Positions 12,140-22,100 of a stretch of 32,753 nt of DNA are shown here, piece by piece. Origin of the DNA: Mansonella perstans (lineage: Eukaryota; Nematoda; Chromadorea; Rhabditida; Onchocercidae). The position numbers were made by a program, and so were the translations under genes. The stretch's first letter is position 1; each line of letters opens with the position of its first letter. The stretch covers positions 1 through 32,753 of the forward strand of contig JBAMDO010000364.1 of the NCBI GenBank assembly GCA_037074765.1, given 5' to 3'. The notes below the pieces were generated by a model. It ran no database searches. It was not told where the DNA came from and saw only the letters and a program-made list of their open reading frames with translations.

Positions 12140-12265
12140 TCAGATGGTCGTTATCATTCCTTTTCTACTCCAATCCCTTATCACTTCTCCTTTACTCTAA
12201 TCCGTTATCGCTCCTTCTCCATTCTAATCCGATCATTCCTCCTTTATTCTAATCCGTTATCACTT
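12140..12265. repeat. Degenerate pyrimidine-rich repeat, about 30-base unit
   Basis: CTC-A-TCTAATCCGTTATCACT-type units recur about four times, each with a CTCC/CTTT run. Confidence 0.6.
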
Positions 12266-12884
12266 TCAGATTACCAGCTGCGATCCTTCTACATTTGTCA
12301 TCATTACCTATTCTGTGTTTTATCTACTAGAGCATTCTATCAAATAAAACAAACTTCTATCATCAATCAATAAACTGAATACATAAAGATATTTTAAACT
12401 TTCTAGACAAATATATCAAAAAAAATTATCGATTACGACAAATTATTTGAATTGAATTCATAATACATGAAGAGAATAACAAATTTACTCTTTCATTTAT
12501 ATCCCTTAATGATTAGTCAGAAATTCTGAATTAAAATTAAAAGATAACTTAGTGAAATGTTTGAAGTTTATATATTTTTTTAAAACATATGCTTACTGAT
12601 TGGAAAGTGCGATAAAAGAAGTTTTGAAATTTCATTAAATTTTAAAGATTAATTGGAACAAAACAGAAATGGACTAAAAATTAGCTAATAAATAATAAAT
12701 CAATAGGTTCATTCATAACAGTAATGCAGACTTTTTTTTAAGTATTTCACAATGAGATTTTTTTCAATTTTAAATTAAATAATGTATGAATCATATTGAA
12801 GCAAAAAATAAAAAATAGAAAAAAGCAACAAACTTTTTAAAAGAGAAAAAAAAAATTACTTTTTAGAACGAATTGTTTTAACTA

Positions 12885-12955
12885 ACGATCGTTAAATTAA
12901 CGATTAATTAACAATCATTAAATTAACGTTAAATTAATAATTAACGATCATTACT
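12885..12955. repeat. Palindromic TTAACGAT cluster
   Basis: TAACGATCGTTA (12893-12904) is a perfect 12-base palindrome. It is followed by several TTAACGAT/ATCATTAA words in both orientations. Confidence 0.75.
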
Positions 12956-13064
12956 TAATCTTAAATTTTGAAAATTTTAACATTTTTTGCAAAATTCATG
13001 CAAAACATTCAAATTTGGAAGATAATAACACTGACATGGAATATATTATTGAAATGAATGTGTT

Positions 13065-13346
13065 GTTAGACGTACGCAATTCACATAATTATATCTATTA
13101 TAGATGCATGTAAACACGAAATATGTTAGACGTACGCAATTCACTTAATTATATCTATCATAGACATGTAAACATGAAATATGTTTGACGAACGCACTAC
13201 GCTTAATTGTACCCGTCATAGTTGGACATTTGTAAACAAGAAATTTGTTAGATGTACGCAATTCATTTAATTACGTCTATCATACACGTATATAAGCATG
13301 AAATGTGTTAGACATATGCAATACACTTAATTAAATCGATCATAAG
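13065..13346. repeat. Five-copy tandem repeat with a unit of about 60 bases
   Basis: Units begin at 13065, 13125, 13183, 13247 and 13307 with GTTAGACGTACGCAATTCAC or a close variant. Each continues with TTAATTATATCTATCATAGA and a TGTAAACA-GAAAT end. Copies 1 and 2 are nearly identical; copies 3-5 diverge, and the last is truncated after about 40 bases. Confidence 0.88.
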
Positions 13347-13854
13347 ATTCATTAAATGAAAATAAAATTTCAACTGCAACAAAAAATTAACAAGTAGAAT
13401 GAAGTGAAAATAAATAAATAATTTAGAAGCGAATGAGTAATTTATTTTCCACCTCATTTTCCTTCCTTTGAATATAAATTGTTTCTTAAAAATGCGAATT
13501 AAATTTCGCTTAATTGAATGCTTTCATATAGTGATGATGACTTGTTTTAATGACAATATTTTAGTGCAATGATTAATTATAGCACCACCTGATAAGGCTA
13601 ATAACAATTAAATCTTATCAACAAATACACAACATTGTATTATTCATTACTAAAAATATTTTAATTTGTGCAGCAATAAATAACGATTGTTTTTTACTGC
13701 TCAAAACAGTGGGAAAAGAATTAAATATTTTAGATAATATGAAACAGACTATTTCTTAGGAATATTTATTTTAAATGTCATTTTTGCATAAATTAAAAAA
13801 AAAAATTAAAAAAGGAATTTCGAAAATGAAAATTTATTAGTTTTAATAAGAAAA

Positions 13855-14040
13855 AAATAAATAAATGAATAAACAAACAAATGGTTAGAAAAACAAATAA
13901 ATAAGTAAATAAATCAATGAACAAAAAAATAAGTAAATAAATTAATAAACAAATAAATAAGCAAGCAAATAAACTGCAGAAGAAATAAATGAGCGAATAA
14001 ACAAATAAGTAAGGAAGTAAATAAATTGATAACAAATAAA
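13855..14040. repeat. Degenerate AAAT/AAAC tetranucleotide tract
   Basis: Mostly AAATAAATAAAC words with single-base changes. The hydrophobic open frame on the minus strand is a repeat artefact. Confidence 0.8.
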
Positions 14041-15120
14041 CAAAACTTTATGTAATGGAAAATGAAAAATTTGTTTTTTTTTTTTTTTTTTTTTTTGGAA
14101 AATTATAATGGCTAGTTAAAACTAGCTGACCATTGCTTGTAAATACATAATGTACAACTAATGGTAAGGTATTTCAAATTTAAAAAAAAAAAAACTTTGG
14201 AAACTAAGTATTTTTAAAGTTGAAAAAATATTTCGAATTTTTCATCGGCTTGAAAAAGAATTAAAATAATTAAGCTAAAATTAATTCAATTTAAAATTAA
14301 TTGAAAAACCATCGATTTAAACTAAAATTCGAACTCAATTAGTAGTTTAATTAAAATGTTTGCTATAATTACCCGCTGATGTTATGTTTTAAAAATTAAT
14401 ACTTATATTACTTAAAAAAAAAATAAAATAGAAAGAACAAATATGTCATTTGTCAACTAATTCACAAATATCTTTTTGTGAAAGAAAGCTTTGCATGGGA
14501 AAATTTCACATAGTAATTATAAGTTTCCTATTTGTTCTTATTTGCCGCATTACTCATTTTAGCCTAGCTATGCCAATCAAAATGATTTATTGAATTGCTA
14601 TTTCTGGATTTTATTTTGAAAGAAAACTATTCCTTGCAAAGCTTTTTTTTCTTTTTTTTTTTTTTTTTTTTTAATACAACATACAATAATACATTGGTAA
14701 CATTAAAGTGAATTGCAAATTCTCACATTTATTGTCAATTAATTGCAAAAAAAGAAAAAAAGATGTGAATTGAATGAAAGGAAAAAAAAAGATGCTAATT
14801 TTGTCTAATTGAAAAACATTTAAAGTCTCTTCTTATTCAAAGCTTATCCAAGTTTATCCAACTCTCTCATATGTTCATAGTATTCATACTTAATTATGTT
14901 TAATAAGAAAAAAATATCTAATTTTTGAATATGTACTCCGGATAAGAGACTAATCCATTCTATTCCAATCATTTCTAATCTATATGATTTAGGCTGTTTT
15001 TTTAAGTTGCATTTAAGTAACAATCTGATAATAACAGTATAAGCGCAAAATTTGATTGAAAATTTTTTTCTAGAAATTCCGAATTTCAAAAAGCTGAATT
15101 GTTTAAATTAAAAAAAAAAT

Positions 15121-15262
15121 AGGTGCTTTACAATTTAGAAATGGTCGCAATTAAAGAATATTAAATGCAGGTGTTTTATAAATTAAAAATGGTCAGAAAT
15201 TAAAGGGTATTGAATATAGGTGTTTTACAATTTAGAAATGGTCACAACTGAAGAGGAATAAA
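15121..15262. repeat. Three-copy repeat of about 50 bases
   Basis: AGGTG-TTTA-AATT-A-AAATGGTC recurs near 15121, 15169 and 15219. Confidence 0.75.
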
Positions 15263-15903
15263 TACAAGCCTGAAAACCATTTTTTTTTTTCATTTTGCAT
15301 AAATTAATTTTTATATTGAATTATTTGTAATGAGTAAAAATTACTTTCACAAAGATACATTTATTATAAAATTACAATTTCTACATGCACATTGAAAGGT
15401 AGGAAAAAATGAAATTTTAATGGAATGTAAATTTCTTTTTTTTCAACTAATTTTTGCATTTATTTCATTTCGTTTCACTTTTTTTTTTTAGTGAAATTGA
15501 AATTTTTTTGCAAACCAAAAAAATGTAAGCTTTTACGAAATGACAGATAATATATGGGTAAAAGCTTAAGTGATTTTTTGAAAAATAGAAAATAAAAATA
15601 AAAACACACGCACATTTATAGAAAATGAATTTTTGTTGTGGAAAAATTGATAGCGCGAATAAAAATGCGCCAACAAAATCAATAATATGACGAGACAAAG
15701 CAAAAAAAATAAAGAAAAAGTATGAGAGAGAAAAAAAATAGCGTGACGAGGAAAAAAAATAGAATGAGAAAAACAAAAAAAAGTAGATTGAGAAAAAAAG
15801 AAAAAAAAGACATTTTTTGCGTTTCAGTAAAAATTTATTGAAAAAATGAACATGAAAAGAAAATTTTTGTTGTGTAGAAATTTTTTTTACGATCATAAAA
15901 TCT

Positions 15904-16012
15904 GTAGACCCCACCTTTCCAGTTGCTGGCCAAGCAGGCCAAGGAGCTGGAAGGACCAGATATCGTCTATGCCAGACCTGGGATAACCGAGTGTCTGAAA
16001 AGGGTCGAAGTT
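15904..16012 (+). other. Isolated GC-rich patch with an 81-base exon-like open segment
   Basis: Base composition changes sharply to GC-rich for about 105 bases inside an AT-rich desert. On the plus strand CCCACCTTTCCAG is followed by 27 sense codons (15923-16003: LLAKQAKELEG, PDIVYARPGI, TECLKR) and then GTCGAAG, which could be acceptor and donor, both phase 0. Codons end mostly in G or C, unlike the other genes here. I do not recognise the product and see no partner exons nearby. It could be a fragment of a mobile element, a transferred or misassembled piece, or a lone exon. Confidence 0.4.
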
Positions 16013-16338
16013 TCACAAATTTTTTTTTTCATCCCATTCATTTTTACATACATTATCACATACACAGGTATATACATGCATGCACATACACATATATATA
16101 TATCAATTCTAATCAATGTTTCCTTGATTAATTAGTAAAGTTGCAAGTATTATTTTTTAATTAGATATCCTACCGTCATTTTTCACTCTATCATCGGTAT
16201 TGCTGTGAAAAAAAATTAATTAAAAAGTATTAAAGTACAATTTAATGAATTCGAAAACAAGTTGTATTGGTACGGAATAATAATAATAAAGTGACAATAA
16301 TTTTTTTGTGTCTGTCTGTTTAATAACTTTTAAAGGGA

Positions 16339-16365
<27 letters not shown>
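16339..16365. repeat. (AG)n microsatellite
   Basis: An uninterrupted AG run followed by AAAG words. Confidence 0.9.
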
Positions 16366-16369
<4 letters not shown>

Positions 16370-16585
16370 AAGAAAGAAAGAGAAACTTCTATATATTGTG
16401 AGTTAGAAAACATTTGTGGCTGATAATTTTGTCGATGAAAAATTGTTCTCGAAAACAGTACAGATTACGGTTACGCTCAGATGCTGATTCATTTCAATCT
16501 ATTATCATCATCAAACATTGATGTGAAAATTTGTGCAAAGAACATTTCTAGCAAAATGGGGAGAGAATTTTTTCTAACCGAACTG

Positions 16586-16755
16586 TTTATCATTGTGATG
16601 ATATGTATCTATCGCACACACTGTATCATACTCTGATCTATCTAATAAACCTGTATCATTGTTGCGATACTTCATTGTGTCATTGTGATATACCTCTTAA
16701 ATGTATCGTTGTGATATCTCTATCAAACCTGTTATCATTGTGATATGCCCATCGA
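16586..16755. repeat. Degenerate TATCATTGTGATAT repeat
   Basis: The word (T)ATC(A/G)TTGTGATAT or a close variant recurs about five or six times, spaced 20-45 bases, with TCAAACCTG/CTATC linkers. The word is itself partly palindromic. Confidence 0.7.
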
Positions 16756-17054
16756 ACTGCTCCACCATGATCCAAATCTGGATTACATTAACCAAAAGGC
16801 AATGTATTTAGCTCATATATATATATATGTATCTCAGTAATATAATTTAAGGTTGAAAAATCAGCAAAAATAAACAATGTAAATAAAATTTCTAAAATTC
16901 AAATAGTTTTTTTCCTAATGAAAAATAAGTTAGGATAAAAATGCAAAACATTTCAGCAAAATAATTTCTTCATTTAATAAAGTTTGATTAATCATGCAAC
17001 ACTTTGCATTTTAGTATACAACACTTTTGCATATGGCATTTTAGCGCTATAAAT

Positions 17055-17860
17055 CATTTATATATGAGCCATATCAATAAATCGATATATGAGTATATCA
17101 GTGCTTATTTATATATGAGCCATATCAATACTTACATTTATATATGAGCTATATCAATGCTTACATTTATATATGCGCCATATCAATGCATTTCTGTATT
17201 AGTCATATCAATACATATATTTATATAGAAGCCAAACCAACACACATTTATATATGGGCCATATCAATACATACATTTATATCTGAGTCATATCAATACA
17301 TTTATATATTAGCCATATCAATACCTACATTTATATACGAGGCATATCAATACACTTACATATGAGCCATTTCAATATATACATGTATATCTGAGTCAGA
17401 TCAATATATTTATATATGAGCCATGTCAATAGAGCCATAAATATATGAGCCATATCAATAATACATATATATGAGCCATACCAATATTTAATTTATATAT
17501 GAGCCATATCAATACATACATTTATATATAAGCCAAACCAGTACACACATTTATATACGAGGCATATCAGTACATTTACATATGAGCCTATCAATATATA
17601 TATTTATATCTGAGTCGGATCAATACATTTATATATGCCCCATATCAATATATACATTTATATGTGAGCCATGTCAATAGAGCCATAAATATATGAGCCA
17701 TATCAATAAATTTATATATAAGCCATACCAATGCATACTTTTATATATAAGCCATATTAATACAAACATTTATACATAAGCCAAACCAATACACATATTT
17801 ACATCTGAGCCATATCAATATATATATATATATATATATATGAACCACATATACATATAT
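17055..17860. repeat. AT-rich degenerate minisatellite, unit about 28-33 bases
   Basis: About 25 copies of a unit close to TTTATATATGAGCC plus ATATCAATACATACA, with many point changes. Sub-variants (CTGAGTCAGATCAATA, AAGCCAAACCAATACACAC, GAGCCATAAATATATGAGCC) recur in the same order at least twice, suggesting a higher-order duplication. The open frame on the plus strand (Tyr/Ile/Ser-rich) is repeat translation. Confidence 0.9.
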
Positions 17861-19081
17861 CATGAAGTTCAAAACTCTTAGAAAAATTCGTGATATTTTA
17901 GAAGCTCTTCAGTTTTAACAAGCATGTAAGTCTCTTGTCTTTTTTTTTCTTACAATTCAAGATTTGTCGGCTTAGATGAAATAGATTTTGTGTTCAGTTA
18001 TTTGGTAGAGCAATTTAGAATGGCGGTCATTTTATCAGTTTGAATTTTTTTGGATTTCAATTAAAATGATCAAAATTTTCACATTTTTTTTGAAGGTATT
18101 TCTTCCGCTAATTAGCTTTTAGTGTTAATTAATGGTCAGAAAAAAAGAACAGGTTTGATAATGGTTGAATTTTCAACATCCACATATTCACCTTTAATCC
18201 CTGAAAAAGCTATCTACAGTTTAAACATTTTTAATCCTAGTTATTTAATCATCAAATCTGACTGGTAACATGGATGGCAACGATCTTTACCCCCCTATAA
18301 AAGGAAGTTGGTCAGAATACTCGATCAAAAAATGTATCGAAGAAAAGTGAACGAAAAATTGCTTAAAATAACTAGCAATATGAACGGCACGCAAGTGACC
18401 ATTTGTCCAAAGTCAGCACGCAAATGACCATTTCACTAAAATACCTGCATAGCAAATGGCCTCCTGCTTTAAATAGCTAGCATATAACGCAATATGTATG
18501 TATAGCATATAAATGACCATCCCTCCTTATCTTTAATTGAACTTAGATTGGTCAAGGGGACCTCCAAGTTCCGTTTCATCTTACCCGTCGAACTCTCCAT
18601 GTTATTCTGTCTATCACACTCTATTCTATTGCATCTCATTTCATTCTATTCTCTTCTATTCCGTTCATTCCTATCTCAACTATTCAATTTCTACCAATGC
18701 CATCTCATCCTAACTCTCTCGCTCTATACCATTCCTTTTCACCTTCTATATAATTCTATTTCATTCATCCCATCACATTCTACTACATTCTATTCTACTC
18801 TGCCCTATCTCCTACATTCTACCCTATCACATCCTATTTCTTGTTCATTCTTTTATAGGTGGTGCCTAATTCCTCATTGTGATCGTTCAGAGAAAAATGG
18901 CGCGACATTTAGTATTTAAATTCCATTCAATGAAATTTAAATAGTTAGGTGATGGTAGAAAAAAGGAATACTAGTGGATCATAAAGGTAAAATGAGATGG
19001 ATTCTGGGAGAAACCGGGAGTGGTTATGGGAAACAGTTGGATTACTAAATAATAATAAATAAGATTTGAATAACTTTAAGA
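17861..19081. other. Gene-less stretch upstream of RIF1
   Basis: No RIF1-like exon could be found here. It contains a short repeat with GCACGCAA-TGACCATTT (18386-18440) and a pyrimidine-rich CATTCTATTCTATT tract (about 18590-18850). Any RIF1 promoter should lie here or just upstream, but I see no specific element. Confidence 0.5.
18590..18850. repeat. Pyrimidine-rich CATTC/TCTAT degenerate repeat
   Basis: CATTCTATTCTA, CATCTCATT and TTCTATTC words dominate about 260 bases, with almost no G on the plus strand. The open frame through it is not a gene. Confidence 0.75.
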
Positions 19082-19116
19082 TTTCTTTCAGGTTGGGAAA
19101 AATTTGAACAATTTAG
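19082..19116 (+). promoter_or_regulatory. Probable spliced-leader acceptor and short 5' UTR of RIF1
   Basis: A pyrimidine-rich acceptor, TTTCTTTCAG, ends at 19091. It is followed by 25 bases and then the ATG at 19117. An in-frame TAG lies immediately before that ATG (19114-19116), so if the exon starts at 19092 the ATG must be the start. This is what a trans-spliced nematode mRNA looks like. A weaker alternative acceptor (CAATTTAG) abuts the ATG itself and would allow an internal exon instead. Confidence 0.5.
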
Positions 19117-22100
19117 ATGGAAAAATTGAATAAGCTAAGGTAAAATTTATTTAAACTCTCTGTTCTTTTCTTTTGTTCTACTTTTCGTTTGCATGCATTG
19201 AATGTTCAGTTAGCCTTATCTAGTCATTTAGGACCAAAAAAAAGTCGATTGTTGAGTTATTTTTTCCTTCCTTGCCGTTTTTTTTTTTTTTACTTTTGTC
19301 AAATTAATTAAATAGACAAGAAAGACCACTGATAAATTTCTACTTTATCTTCTGGGATGATGATGTCTTCATCATGAATAATATATGATCATGAGGTTCT
19401 GTAAACAGAATGTATTAGATAAATATAAGAGATTGAAACAATTGAAGATTGCAAACCCAAACTAATGTGGAATTGCCCATTGCTATAGAAGTCATCGAGA
19501 AGAATTGATCGATTAACCTGATTTTTTTTCCAGTTGTTGCAAGACACAAAATAAAACTTCGATTGCTAACAAAGGAACTAAGAGCAACAACAAAGCTAAC
19601 TTATTCAAGCAAAAATCCATTGATGTGCTGAAAAGGCTTAAAGGATGGGAAGAAGTGACTACTTCTTGGATGGAAATTGCTGATAGTTTTTGTCAGTTGA
19701 AGGTGATTTTTTTCTTTTTATACTCCTGTGTTGCCTTTAATAGGGATGAAGTGAATTGCACTTTAAATCAATGTTATAAGTTTGTACAATATCGAAAGGT
19801 AATTAACGAGCCAATGCTGTGATCTTGCGCAAGAAAATTGTGCTGTTGTAACTGTAGGTGTGCGGGTTGTGAGCTTTTCGACTTAAAATTGCCATTGGAT
19901 TAAAGATGATTATTTAGGATGATGAAATAAGATCCGAAGCATGCCTCCAGTTAGCTGAAATAATTTTATTGGCTCCTGTGAAGGTTAGAGTAGAGGATGA
20001 ATTTTCCGTGAGACCGGTAAGTTTTCTGCATTTTAAGTTAATTCAATTTTCCGGAAACATTTTTTGCGTTGATGTGATTTAAAATAGTGGAAACTGAGTA
20101 GTTTTCATTCAAAAAGCATTATCATCAAAAACAGCTACTTTTAGAAGCTTGATAACTTAGACTTTTTGTGGTGTTTTAATAATGAAGTAATGTTTGTTTT
20201 ACTTCAGCGAAGTATGATACGGGTATTCGAGGCTTGGGAAAATATTTACGATTGCGTCATTGAAGTTTACTCTCAGGATCCCATTCGGTGTTGCACGTTT
20301 GTTATTAAACTTGCAAATCAGATAAACCAAATAATTACATGCGAAAAGGTTGCGCAAATATGTCAAATTTATTTATTCACAAAACTATTTATCATTCTTC
20401 AAATATATCTATAGAGAGTGAGATTTTGTTTGTATCATTTTCAAATGTGCTTTTTTCTTCAAATGATTAAGCGTATTTAAAATGTGTGAATGCCATAACC
20501 ATGTGGACCTTCCGGAACTTTACTACATCACTCTTCGTTTTACGCATTATGAATGTAGTTCTTTTCAGATGGATTGTCGGCTACTTTTTGTTTGTTCGCA
20601 GATAATTCGGGCTCAAATTGAATACTTTAATTTTGATATTCTCAATGATGCTTTTGTTGGAGGAAATGCTTTTAATTTTTATTCGATTTTTATACTTCTA
20701 CTTTTTTCACAAAAAATTAATTCTGCTTCAATTTTTTGGAAATTCGATCAATGCAATTCACTATTTTTTTCTTGAAGGAAATCTTTACATTACATACTTG
20801 CAATGAACTTTTATTAACCGGACTAAGCTTACTGAATTTTTAAGAATGGGCATAACAGTTGTCAATTAAAGATGCCAACAATACAGTCCTTAAAACATTA
20901 TTTGTTTTCAGATTTTGATTTGTCCGGAAAGGGAAATGTTCTTTCCGTTTTCTGCGAACTGCTGATTGAAATACGTAAGCACTCAGTTGAAATGCTTTTC
21001 GAGCATGCTGATAAGCAAACTGTAAGTTCAGTATCTCGAGGATTAAATATTTATCTTTATGATCCGGGAGATAGTTGACGGTACATTTTCAAAATTGTTC
21101 AGGAATATATTGCTGTGTAACGAGCCTCTACTGTCAAATTTCGGGTAAGTTAGAATTTTGTGAAAACTTCTAATTTTTCCCTCCTGTAATCAATTTTTTA
21201 GGGCATTACTCTTGAACTGATGTCTAAATCCGACTTGAACATTTTGGAGGCAGCGACAAGCTTAGTATCTTTGATGGCTAAACCGGCGCACATTTTGTTC
21301 GTTGTCGGTGCTTTGTCTGAATTCATGAACAGCAGCCTTGCTTTGGTGACGGAAAAAGGTTGTCGGATATTTTGCAAAACTCAGACAAACGTTAGTGTAA
21401 TTTTTGGCTTAACATTGAGTTTCAAGAAAAAATTTTTGGATGTTAGTTTCATATTCATGAAATTATGATACAGTAGCAATCTGAGTTCGGTAGCATCTCA
21501 GTATTTCGCATTAATATTCGAACTAGTACTAACGATTATTGATTGGCTTTAATTATTTTCAAAAATTTTAACAATTTTTGAAAATAGGTTATTGTATTGG
21601 TGAAAGCAGCTCTGAATGTTCTGAGAAAGCAATATTCGGGACCATACGACAATATATTGCTCGAGCAGTTAGGGCCAATTTTCATTAAAGGGTTGCGTCT
21701 GTCACGCTTACGTCATTACATTGTCAATTTTTGGCAACAAACATTTGCCTGTGCAAGTCGTTTGGATATTTTAGATGAGTTGAGGTTGGTTTTCGTTTGG
21801 GATTTGCTTGAAAAATCCATTCGTCTTGGACTTTTTCTATTGCATCTTTTTAAGAAAGTTTAGTTCTCTACCAATTTTTCTATCTCATTCTCATGTTTCA
21901 TCTCTTCAGTGAATTGTTATTTTTCATGTTAGAACCATTCACAGTGAAAGATAATCTTACTGCTAATTGGTAACTGCTTCCTCTATTTTATCATCCATTT
22001 GCAGTTATTTTGTATGGCACGGTTTTTCACCTTATTAAGATGTTTAAAATAAAAAAAAAAAAAAAATATTACCGGGAAGAGCAAATTGAAAAGATGCAAA

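Larger units (their letters stand above)
11381..13060. other. AT-rich gene-less stretch
   Basis: Nothing coding is supported. A pyrimidine-rich degenerate array (12140-12265, CTCTAATCCGTTATC-type words repeated four times) and a palindromic TTAACGAT cluster (12885-12955) are the only structures seen. Confidence 0.5.
13347..15900. other. AT-rich gene-less stretch
   Basis: No gene is supported. It contains a degenerate AAAT/AAAC tetranucleotide tract (13855-14040), T runs at 14074-14096 and 14652-14672, a three-copy 50-base repeat (15121-15260) and A-rich purine tracts (15680-15820). The longest minus-strand frame here (15465-16016) is Phe/Ser-rich low-complexity translation of those purine tracts. 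Confidence 0.55.

Noticed and set aside
13793..14035. Hydrophobic minus-strand frame resembling a membrane protein
   Set aside because: It is the translation of an AAAT/AAAC tetranucleotide repeat.
15465..16016. 183-codon minus-strand frame
   Set aside because: Most of it is Phe/Ser/Lys-rich translation of A-rich tracts; only the GC-rich end looks non-random, and that end reads better on the plus strand.
18548..18919. 123-codon plus-strand frame
   Set aside because: It runs through a pyrimidine-rich simple repeat and lacks coding character; no splice-linked exon supports it as RIF1 N terminus.
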